In this document: positions 1 through 6,661 of the stretch, piece after piece
How positions within the stretch are numbered: position 1 is the stretch's first letter
Layout: every line of letters starts with the position of its first letter
Origin: a bacterium
GTDB taxonomy: Bacteria; Arandabacterota; Arandabacteria; Arandabacterales; Arandabacteraceae
NCBI GenBank assembly: GCA_029933125.1
Contig: JAOZOU010000031.1
Coordinates: 1 to 7,180 of the forward strand
Reading direction: 5' to 3'
DNA length: 7,180 bases
Translations under genes and position numbers: made by a program
Notes under the pieces: model-generated
What the model was told of the DNA's origin: nothing
Seen by the model: only the letters and a program-made list of their open reading frames with translations
The model's database searches: none

Positions 1-2
1 CC

Positions 3-3000
3 AGTAGTGGTTATTATAGTGCTACTGTGGAATGTGGCTGGAGTGGACGAGTGACGCCAACCAAGGATTGCTACACATTCAGTCCAGGGGAGATCAGCTA
101 TGAATCTGTTGGCGAGTCCATGACCGAGGATTATGAGGGCGAGCTTCCGCGTCCTTCTGGGATAGAGGCATCAGACAATGTGTGTGGTCGGGTCGTGATC
201 AGCTGGGAATATCCGGAGTGCAATGGACCCGGTGGCTTCAGAATCGTGAGAGATGGCCTGGAAATATGTGACGTCGAACGTGGAGTTCGATCCTACACTG
301 ATACTGCTATGAGCTGCTGCAGTTTTCTCGTCTATTCAGTTGCTGCTTTTGATGGCACCTGCCAATCTGATACTGTAGCTGCTAAGGGGTTTGCTCCGTG
401 CGAACCGGTCCCGCCTGACGCATTTAGTGCGACCGCGGATCTGTGCGACAGAGTCCAGCTCACCTGGAATGCCGTGTCTACAGGTGCTTGCAATGCCGAC
501 AGCCTGATAATCCTTCGGGATGGGGCCTGGTTAGCAAGTCTCGCTCCCACGGTATCTGAGTATGACGACTTCACTGCTGATGTATGTGTCTCCCACGACT
601 ACTGTATTGCTTCAAAGAATGCCTGTGGTGTGTCAGCGCTGAGCTGTGCCGCTGGTCGTTTGGTTGCGAAACCTGAACCTCCGATGATCTGTGCTGCTAG
701 CGACAGCAATTGCAAGAGAGTACATGTGGCGTGGCAGTGCGAAGAAGACGAGGCTTGTCCTGTCGAAGGCTTTAATATCTATAGAGATGGTAGTCTGATT
801 GCCACCGTGGATGATCCTGAGCGAAGGTCCTATGACGACGAGTCCGTTGAGCTTGGTGCTGTCTATGCCTACTGTGTGAAGGCATTTAATAGTTGTGGAG
901 AAGACAGCGGTAGGTGCTGTGATCAAGGCTCAATGATGGTTGATACCATACCTCCAGCTTGTGTGGTCAGCTTCTCCCGGGATTTTACCAATGAGACCGG
1001 CGTTATGCTCGGTATCGCTGCTTTTGACGTGAGTGGTCTGAAGGGTATGAAGATTTGCGGGATCTGCGGTGATTGTGAATGGAAGGACCTTCAGGGAAGA
1101 AACTGTGTTGATACAACACTTTATTGTGAGTTGTCCGGCGGCGATGGTAAAAAGAGTGTCTACGTCTATTTTGAGGATGAATGTGGGAATCGGACTTCCT
1201 GTGGAGATACGGTGATTCTCGATACAAATCCACCTGATCTTGTGACGATAAACTATCCGCTCTCAGGAAAGTGGTATAGTCGAGAGATAACTCAGTACTG
1301 TGGGCAATCTGTGGATGGGCTTTCTGGTATAGACTGGGATGCCTTCGAGTACAGTTATGATGGTGACACGTGGGTGCATTTTGATGTCGATTCTGACTGC
1401 TGTGACAGCTGTGGATTTGAATGTGATTGGTGTGATGCGGATGATATTCCCAACACTTATGAATCCGACTGCAAATCCACCCTCCGAATACGTGTCGCAG
1501 ACATGGCTGGAAATGTGGCATTCTCGCCAATAGATACCATCTGTGTCGATTCGGGTGTGCAACGCGTGGAAAATCTCTCGTGCAGCCCACATGCTAAGCC
1601 CGACTCCTGCTATCAAGAAAGGGATGTAGAGATAAGTTGGAACGCTCCCTACGATGCTTCTGGGGTAGTTGGTTATAGCTATGCCTTGGCTCCGAGCTCT
1701 CCCTCGAGTCCAAGCGAAGTGGATTCGACGGTAGATCTGAAAACTGAGCATATATCGTTCAGCAATCTTGATGAGGATCTTTGGTATTTCAGCATACGAG
1801 CGATTGATGAGATCGGCAACTGTAGCGACACGGCACTGGTAAGGTTCTGCATCGATAGAACTCCACCAGTTCTCAAGGTTGACAAATCACATCGGCTCGC
1901 TGGCAAGGACACATGTGTTACACTAACCATAGAAGGGAATGAGTCACTGGGGAATGTTTTTGTCGAGGTGAATCAGGCTGGCACATGTGAACCCTTACAG
2001 GTGGGTATGACACCGGTTGACGCAACCAGGCAGATTTGGCGGGGCAGGTACTGCGTTCTTGCCGGTTGCGACGGGCCGGCACTCATTAGTGTAACTGGAA
2101 GCGACATTGCGGCTAACATAGCTGCCTGCAGTGATACGTTCTATGCTGATACATATCCCCCTGTGATCAGAGTAGAGATAGTGTCCGCAGGGAAATTTCC
2201 CGAGACCAGGGGGAAGTTGTCGGCGGGGAGTGTTGTCAAGAACATTCCGTCAGGCTGTGTGGAAGTTTCCATACATTCGGATGAAGCCCTCAGGGACTTA
2301 CCAAGGGTCTCTTACGTAGTGGATGGGGCTAATGGATGCCACTACGAGGACAGTCTCATCATAAAGCACCAGACGGAGACTAGTTTTACTGGTTCATTCT
2401 TCATTGAGTCAGATCAGTGTTGGGGCAATGCAAGTTTCAGAGCGGAGGGTGTTGATCTTGCAGGCAATGTCGGTGGCGAGGTCGCTGGTGAATCTGTCTT
2501 TGTTGTAGATCCGGTCATAGAACCGTCAGTTGGTGGCTGTGCCATCGCCTCCGATGGGACAGCTGTCCTTGTGGGTCCTGGCTGTCTTTCCCAACCGTGC
2601 GTCATAAGTATTTCCGCTGGTGACCTAGGAAGTGACTCATTGTCAGCCGCAATAGATGCACTCCAGAAACGGGGTCAGGTCAAGTGCATATGTGGTCCAG
2701 ATCACAACAGTATCAGAGTAATATCGCAACATCCAGCTTCCGGCGTGATGACAACGAACGCGCCTGTGAGGTGGGCTGCTGCATGGCTGTACATTCCATA
2801 TTCCAAGGATGAGCAGGGAGATGTTGGAGGGGCGGAAGGTGTCTATGAGGGAGACCTTCGGGTCTTTAAGCTAGTCCGATCGAGTGACGATCAACAGCAA
2901 TCTTGGGATTGGAGATTGATTGACCCGAACGATTGCGTTGTACTGGCTGATAGCCTTCTTGTCAAGCAGCGGATAGACGGTCCCGGGACATACATGCTCG

Positions 3001-3320
3001 GCGGCTACCAACCTGTGGTGGATCTTGAGAGGGTTGTTGTCTATCCCAATCCGTTTAGGCCTTCGCGTGACGGGATTCTATCAATTCGGAACATCCCTAT
3101 CGATCCGACTGCTAATGTCAAGATTTACGATGTGGCTGGGGAGATTGTGCGTGTGCTCAAGGTAGGAAGCGGTGTCCAAGAGGTGTCAGGTGAGGGATCG
3201 ATGGAGGCAATGTGGGATGCAAAGGATGCTAATGGGAACATGGTTTCCCACGGGGCTTACATTATTGTAATTGAGACCAGACGGGGTGTAAGGAAAGGGA
3301 AGATCGCTGTAATCAGATGA
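3..3320 (+). CDS. Secreted cysteine-rich FN3/Ig-like repeat protein with T9SS-type C-terminal sorting domain (5' end outside window)
   Basis: The frame is open from base 3, so the protein begins upstream; the GTG at 27 is only the first start-like codon inside the window, and residues are numbered from it. Three fibronectin-III-like repeats lie at about 41-127, 128-217 and 218-303. Each has a C-x-R-V strand followed by a Trp (CGRV, CDRV, CKRV) and an RDG turn. A fourth FN3-like unit, with strand VEISWNAP, starts near 520. Four Ig-like units are introduced by D-x-x-PP motifs (DTIPP, DTNPP, DRTPP, DTYPP). The last ~95 residues carry YPNPF at 1006-1010, then VKIYDVAGEIV, then GAYIIVIETRRG, which is the FlgD-Ig-like/type IX sorting domain. 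By family knowledge such proteins are exported by Sec and then T9SS and kept at or beyond the cell surface. No catalytic domain is visible, so an adhesive or structural role is only a guess; an enzyme domain could lie in the missing N-terminus. Its stop is 15 bases before the PorV gene. Confidence 0.9.
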   Translation, partial: SSGYYSATVECGWSGRVTPTKDCYTFSPGEISYESVGESMTEDYEGELPRPSGIEASDNVCGRVVISWEYPECNGPGGFRIVRDGLEICDVERGVRSYTDTAMSCCSFLVYSVAAFDGTCQSDTVAAKGFAPCEPVPPDAFSATADLCDRVQLTWNAVSTGACNADSLIILRDGAWLASLAPTVSEYDDFTADVCVSHDYCIASKNACGVSALSCAAGRLVAKPEPPMICAASDSNCKRVHVAWQCEEDEACPVEGFNIYRDGSLIATVDDPERRSYDDESVELGAVYAYCVKAFNSCGEDSGRCCDQGSMMVDTIPPACVVSFSRDFTNETGVMLGIAAFDVSGLKGMKICGICGDCEWKDLQGRNCVDTTLYCELSGGDGKKSVYVYFEDECGNRTSCGDTVILDTNPPDLVTINYPLSGKWYSREITQYCGQSVDGLSGIDWDAFEYSYDGDTWVHFDVDSDCCDSCGFECDWCDADDIPNTYESDCKSTLRIRVADMAGNVAFSPIDTICVDSGVQRVENLSCSPHAKPDSCYQERDVEISWNAPYDASGVVGYSYALAPSSPSSPSEVDSTVDLKTEHISFSNLDEDLWYFSIRAIDEIGNCSDTALVRFCIDRTPPVLKVDKSHRLAGKDTCVTLTIEGNESLGNVFVEVNQAGTCEPLQVGMTPVDATRQIWRGRYCVLAGCDGPALISVTGSDIAANIAACSDTFYADTYPPVIRVEIVSAGKFPETRGKLSAGSVVKNIPSGCVEVSIHSDEALRDLPRVSYVVDGANGCHYEDSLIIKHQTETSFTGSFFIESDQCWGNASFRAEGVDLAGNVGGEVAGESVFVVDPVIEPSVGGCAIASDGTAVLVGPGCLSQPCVISISAGDLGSDSLSAAIDALQKRGQVKCICGPDHNSIRVISQHPASGVMTTNAPVRWAAAWLYIPYSKDEQGDVGGAEGVYEGDLRVFKLVRSSDDQQQSWDWRLIDPNDCVVLADSLLVKQRIDGPGTYMLGGYQPVVDLERVVVYPNPFRPSRDGILSIRNIPIDPTANVKIYDVAGEIVRVLKVGSGVQEVSGEGSMEAMWDAKDANGNMVSHGAYIIVIETRRGVRKGKIAVIR

Positions 3321-3323
3321 GGC

Positions 3324-3330
3324 AAGGAGG
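3324..3330 (+). promoter_or_regulatory. Shine-Dalgarno site of the PorV/PorQ gene
   Basis: AAGGAGG lies five bases before the ATG at 3336, in the 15-base gap after the upstream stop codon. It fixes the start of the second gene. The gap has no room for a promoter or terminator, so the two genes are probably co-transcribed. Confidence 0.85.
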
Positions 3331-3335
3331 AAGCC

Positions 3336-4271
3336 ATGGAGACACGGGCATTGACCAATCTCCGTGATGGGTTGATCATCCTTTTGGTAATGGCTGCAGG
3401 CTCTTTCGCTGATGGTGGTAGAACCGCTGCTAGTTTCCTAAATATACCCGTTGGAGCACGTGCTACTGGCATGGGGGGGGCTTTTGTGGCTGTGAGTGAC
3501 GATGCCACAGCCTGCTACTGGAACCCTGCTGGGCTTGCTACTTTAGAAGGGAGCACGGCAAGTTTTGTGCACAATACTTGGATAGTTGATACAAACTGTG
3601 AGTTCGCATGTTTCACGGCTAGGCTCAACCCTTCGACTGCGATAGGTGTTTCTACCACGGGTTTGATCTATGGGTCGATGGCTAGGCAGTCAGAGCCCGA
3701 TGAATCTGGCAGCGGTAGCTTCACTGCAAACGACGTAGCCATAAGTCTATCGGTCGCTAGAAAGATGATGCCGTCGCTTGCCTTGGGAGGGACGGTGAAG
3801 GCAGTGTTGCGCGCGATAGAGGATGAGCGAAGCAGGGGGCTTTGCTTCGACCTTGGCCTTCTGTGGCGCAGACAGGATGATCCAGGTATTTCTGCCGGTG
3901 TAACAATAAGGAATGTTGGCCCAGGTATGTCCCTGGTTGATGCCAAGGCTCCATTGCCTGTGACTGCGTCAATTGGCCTGTCTTGGGTGAAGACTTGGTC
4001 ACATTGCGATCTGATTGTCTCCGGCGACATAGAGCTGCCCAGATATGAGAGCAATAAGGTGCGTTTTGGCTGCGAGGTCAGTTATGGGCTGGCGGCGTTA
4101 CGCGTTGGCTACAGGCGTGTTCTCAGCGACTATGCTGATGATGAGGCGCTGACTGGTCCCACTTTCGGAATTGGAGTGACCTATCGGATGGTAGGCTTCA
4201 ATATCTCCCATGCGTCGCTTGGAGGCCCTCTCGGTTCGACCACCTCTGCAGGTGTCTTCATAAGCTTGTAG
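3336..4271 (+). CDS. PorV/PorQ family outer-membrane beta-barrel protein
   Basis: This 311-residue protein has a usual length for the family. An N-terminal signal peptide is visible: a charged start, a hydrophobic stretch (GLIILLVMAAG) and a likely cleavage after GSFA near residue 25. Next comes the family signature: FLNIPVGARATGMGGAF at about 33-49, then DDATACYWNPAGLA at 55-68. The rest alternates polar and hydrophobic residues, as in a beta barrel, and ends in FISL. Known PorV proteins sit in the outer membrane, bind the C-terminal domain of T9SS cargo and carry it from the translocon to the attachment complex; PorQ belongs to the same fold group. I cannot tell PorV from PorQ by eye, so no symbol is given. 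The gene follows a protein with a matching sorting domain, which suggests they act as a pair. A run of eight G bases encodes part of the GMGGAF motif. Confidence 0.9.
   Translation: METRALTNLRDGLIILLVMAAGSFADGGRTAASFLNIPVGARATGMGGAFVAVSDDATACYWNPAGLATLEGSTASFVHNTWIVDTNCEFACFTARLNPSTAIGVSTTGLIYGSMARQSEPDESGSGSFTANDVAISLSVARKMMPSLALGGTVKAVLRAIEDERSRGLCFDLGLLWRRQDDPGISAGVTIRNVGPGMSLVDAKAPLPVTASIGLSWVKTWSHCDLIVSGDIELPRYESNKVRFGCEVSYGLAALRVGYRRVLSDYADDEALTGPTFGIGVTYRMVGFNISHASLGGPLGSTTSAGVFISL
3473..3480 (+). repeat. Homopolymer run of eight G inside the PorV/PorQ gene
   Basis: Eight consecutive G bases span the Met-Gly-Gly-Ala codons of the family's GMGGAF motif, about 140 bases into the gene. 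The reading frame is intact at this length. A one-base slip would truncate the protein near residue 50. Confidence 0.9.
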
Positions 4272-4504
4272 TGGAGAAGGAGAAGTTTGCCGCCGCGTGC
4301 CGACTGTGCTGGCTTGGTAACCCCGACTCGTTCAGATTGCTAGGGTTAGTGCCTCGGTATCCCTGCTGCGGTTGAAATGCCGTAGCTGAGGCTTTGTCAA
4401 GGAAGGTTGAACGGAGAGGATGTTACCTATTCCAATAGCTTGGGCTGAGTGGCTGGATTGTTGGCAACCACCTCAATTGTGGAAACGCGAGAGTCATTTG
4501 AGAA

Positions 4505-4604
4505 CATGTGCATGCTAGTGTCGGTTACTGTTTTGCGCCTGGCCCTTCTGTTGCGGGGAACCACGCGTATAAGAGGCGACTCAATAGAAGGTCGCATGCA
4601 CGTG
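4505..4604 (+). repeat. Nested inverted repeat (two long stems)
   Basis: CATGTGCATGC at 4505-4515 pairs over 11 bases with GCATGCACGTG at 4594-4604, with one G-U pair. Inside it, CCTTCTGTTG at 4544-4553 pairs over 10 bases with CAATAGAAGG at 4582-4591, again with one G-U pair. The two stems are only two bases apart on the 3' side, so they could stack. The 28-base apical loop is unpaired in this reading. The strand is uncertain; plus was chosen because every gene here lies on it. No T run follows, so it is not a standard terminator. Confidence 0.55.
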
Positions 4605-4734
4605 ATAAGACAGGCTCTTTTTACATTGTCACCGCCATAAAGTCTTGGGCAGTAGCCGTCCTACTGAGCATCGCGTATCTTCAAGGGATTGTTTCTCATA
4701 GGCGTGTTCTGGCTCGCCCTTTCGCGAACTCGCC

Positions 4735-4759
4735 GAACCGGCATTTGGTGGTACGGTTC
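4735..4759 (+). repeat. Short hairpin next to the 13-bp inverted repeat
   Basis: GAACCG at 4735-4740 pairs perfectly with CGGTTC at 4754-4759 around a 13-base loop. Alone it is no better than chance. It is listed because its right arm meets the left arm of the 13-bp inverted repeat, sharing base 4759, so the two could form one stacked structure or compete. Confidence 0.3.
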
Positions 4760-4836
4760 TCAAGGAGCCTACTTCGCTGAAAGCATACTCTGGCCAGCAC
4801 CGGCCTTGTCTAGCCTGAGATCTTAGGCTCCTTGAG
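4759..4836. repeat. Perfect 13-bp inverted repeat, 52-base spacer
   Basis: CTCAAGGAGCCTA at 4759-4771 is the exact reverse complement of TAGGCTCCTTGAG at 4824-4836. The spacer can form GGCC/GGCC and AGCCT/AGGCT (4812-4816 with 4825-4829) hairpins. The second uses bases of the right arm, so the long and short forms exclude each other. No T run follows. It could be a recombination or protein-binding site, an RNA structure, or a remnant; the sequence does not decide. Confidence 0.7.
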
Positions 4837-5024
4837 CTTGCTCGGGAGGATCTGGCTATGAAGATCGGCCGCTGAGAGGCCAGCTGAGCTTGATCACGGG
4901 CGCCAGTGGAATCGTCATGCGTTTGGCCCCAGGATATTCGGAGCTACACCCAGTCTGGGTATGGCAGGCAAACGGCGTAGGTTGGTCCCATAGTCACCGC
5001 TGCGTGGCATTGGTACCCGCTGCA

Positions 5025-5099
5025 TGACAATCTGTCTGATGGCTCATGGAGGGCAACGTGTTATAGGTTGTGCGGCAACCGCAGCTGCCGAGATTGTCA
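5025..5099. repeat. 9-bp inverted repeat enclosing alternative hairpins
   Basis: TGACAATCT at 5025-5033 pairs perfectly with AGATTGTCA at 5091-5099. Inside, GGTTG-TGCGG-CAACC (5066-5080) forms a hairpin that competes with TGCGG-CAA-CCGCA (5071-5083). An 11-base direct repeat, CTGATGGCTCA, occurs at 5036-5046 and again near 5108-5118. A 9-bp pairing at this distance is near chance level in 2.9 kb, so support is modest. Confidence 0.35.
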
Positions 5100-5241
5100 A
5101 ACTATCACTGATGGCTCAGGCACAAGATAGGCGGTAACACAAATGATTAGAGTGGCGGGCAGAGCCCTGGGAAAGATATTGGGGAGGCACTCTGAGGGCT
5201 GATCTCTCTGATTCCCATGAAAGGGCTAGCATGCCGGATGA

Positions 5242-6208
5242 TTGTTCTTGGAGGATGTTACAGATCAGGAAAGAGGGTCTGTTGATGAGTTGTGGTATGC
5301 TGTGGGTGTTGGATTCGAGATGAACCGTGTGGTCTGCGGATCTGTTGCATTCTCGATTCATGCCTCTAATGTGTTCCCGGAGACCCTTGGTCATGATCCG
5401 AATATCGACGAAGGGCTTTGCAAGAATACGCTGCCACAACTTCGTTGACCTCACCGCGGAAGACAGAGATGCCGATTACCCGATGACGCACATCACAGCC
5501 AGACCCGGGGATAGTCTGTGATGGCAAGAGAGATACCAGTCCGCTTGAACCACTATCGCGCCAACAATGGACGCCTTTATGGACGTTTGCACAATATCCA
5601 CACCATCCGCGGCAGTGACGATCCAAATGACGAGTATTTGACCCGAGGGGCCATACCGAAAGGTCCGCCAGTCGCATTGTCCAACGATGTTGGAATATCC
5701 ACGGATGCAGGCCCCGAGGCAGATGCATCGATCTGTAACCGTTCCTACGCTCACCATGGTAGTCCTATGATAATCACCCAGAATCCTCCTGGTGCAGATC
5801 TATCGAGTAGAAGAGGTTTCATGTTTACCCCGCAGATGACTATGGCTCTCCTGGCGCCTGCTTCGCCACAATAGCTGTTGTTGAAGATGCCTTTAGGAAC
5901 GGATACCGGTCTTGCTGAGGGAATTGGGCTCAGGTTTCCCACGGTCTTGGCCATCTGCTATACGAACTTCCAACGGGCTTCGCCGTGACGCACAATTCTA
6001 GCCACCCCAGTGGGTCACGACGTCCCCACCCATCCCTCATACCGGGAACCGAATCCTTCATTGGGAGTGGCAGCCTTTGACATAATACCCCCCAGGGCGA
6101 CGCATGCGAGCTAGGAGCTTCTAAACCGGTTGGGTTTGGTGAGTTTCTTTTCAAGATGGAGGATGGCAGGGTTTTCCAGTAATGCGCGGACCAGCTCTGG
6201 AGCTGTAG
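5242..6208 (+). pseudogene. Decayed gene for a secreted Ig-repeat protein with T9SS-type C-terminal domain
   Basis: Read across frames, the plus strand gives recognisable domain pieces in the right order. In the frame of 5441, LTAEDRDADYP and ITARPGDSL match the cadherin-like pattern T-A-x-D-x-D-x-D-P-x-T-y-x-I-T-x-x-P-G-s. In the frame of 5521, PPVALSNDVGISTDAG, ADASICNRSY and ITQNPPGAD match HYR-like repeats. That repeat's end, DDYGSPGACFATIAVVED, continues in a different frame at about 5832-5885. In the same frame, after TGA at 5916, LPTGFAVTHNSSHPSGS (5967-6017) resembles the LPTGFAVxQNYPNPFNP opening of the sorting domain. VAAFDII (6067-6087, another frame) resembles its VxVFDIxGR strand, and GFGEFLFKMEDGRVFQ (6132-6179) its SGVYFFKMEAGxFVQ end. 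TAA at 6180 and a last frame change lead to TAG at 6206. At least four frame changes and two internal stops make an active protein unlikely. The piece 5242-5440 is included because it adjoins, without a domain match. Confidence 0.65.
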
Positions 6209-6352
6209 AGGACGCGATGGAGTGTCCACTCCGACTACCTTGAAAGTTTGGAGAGCCCTCACATTGAACATGCGGTGTGATTGGCTCGGTGGTTGGCCCG
6301 AGTCTAATGCGACTGCTGCAAACTCAAAATGATTAGAAGAACCACGCTTCTC

Positions 6353-6361
6353 AGGAAGGGG
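6353..6361 (+). promoter_or_regulatory. Shine-Dalgarno-like site before the short frame at 6368
   Basis: AGGAAGGGG ends six bases before the ATG at 6368 and touches the in-frame ATG at 6362, which would be too close. It therefore favours 6368 as the start of a frame with a signal-peptide-like beginning. Confidence 0.45.
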
Positions 6362-6367
6362 ATGGAC

Positions 6368-6535
6368 ATGATACCAGCGATCGCTCACCATAGGCTTTGC
6401 CTCGTTGTGTTGCTGAGCATCCTGCTAGTTGAGCTCTACCCCAGCAGTATTTCCGAACACTCCAGTGCCTCCTTGGGCACCGCATATGCAGGATGTGTTC
6501 AGGAACTTCATTTCGGCGGCACAATCCGATGATTG
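6368..6535 (+). pseudogene. Start of a secreted or membrane protein, probably truncated
   Basis: This short frame of about 55 residues opens with MIPAIAHHR, then a hydrophobic core, LCLVVLLSILLVEL, then YPSSIS, a typical signal peptide or membrane anchor. It has a good ribosome binding site and lies about 160 bases after the end of the decayed cargo gene. After GTAYAGCVQELHF it ends without a recognisable domain. Around 6490-6560 another frame (DVFRNFISAAQSDDWTGES) looks as protein-like, so a frameshift is possible. It could be a broken secreted-protein gene or a small exported protein; I do not recognise a family. The bases from 6536 to 6661 hold nothing I can name. Confidence 0.35.
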
Positions 6536-6661
6536 GACAGGCGAAAGTATACCCGATGGAACTATCTCTGCGTAGTCGTCAATGACGATTATTGACATTG
6601 CCAATTCACTGGCTCATCGTGTTTTCTCTCTGCCCACGCTGGTTTTCACCATTGATAGTGC

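Larger units (their letters stand above)
4272..5241 (+). other. Region without an intact gene; possible 5' part of the decayed secreted-protein gene
   Basis: No frame gives a convincing complete gene here. At about 4629-4697, in the frame of 4508, the pieces AIKSWAVAVLLSIAYLQG and IVSH form a lysine followed by a 12-residue hydrophobic core, which resembles a signal peptide. About 1.5 kb lies between it and the decayed sorting domain ending at 6208, a reasonable length for one secreted protein. A cysteine-rich piece at 5050-5127 (ATCYRLCGNRSCRDC, then TITDGSG) recalls the composition of the intact protein at the left. Stops and frame changes separate these pieces, and none shows a definite domain, so the link is an inference. 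The segment also holds two strong inverted repeats, listed separately. I found no terminator with a T run after the PorV gene's stop. Confidence 0.3.

Noticed and set aside
27-29. GTG as the true start of the first gene
   Set aside because: The frame stays open to the window edge and no ribosome binding site precedes it; the protein clearly begins further upstream.
1003-1751. Long minus-strand frames of 195 and 162 residues
   Set aside because: They lie wholly inside the first gene, whose repeats are clear in the plus frame; they show no motif or ribosome binding site and are antisense shadows.
4272-4400. Rho-independent terminator after the PorV gene
   Set aside because: The best hairpin (4351-4392, GCCTCGG with CTGAGGC) is not followed by a T run.
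4735-4759. Group II intron domain V (GTACGGTTC ending)
   Set aside because: The catalytic triad and GNRA-type tetraloop hairpin are absent, and no intron boundary or reverse transcriptase accompanies it.
5273-5448. Stems 5273-5280/5381-5388, 5312-5320/5351-5359 and 5405-5413/5440-5448 as an RNA element
   Set aside because: Stems of 8-9 bp with one wobble or mismatch are expected several times in a region this size, and this part adjoins or overlaps decayed coding sequence.
5476-5757. Minus-strand 93-residue frame with membrane-like stretches
   Set aside because: It overlaps the plus-strand HYR-like and cadherin-like pieces, which match known patterns; the minus frame matches nothing.
5521-5874. 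A complete 117-residue gene
   Set aside because: It has no good ribosome binding site and ends inside a HYR-like repeat whose second half continues in another frame, so it is a piece of a broken gene.
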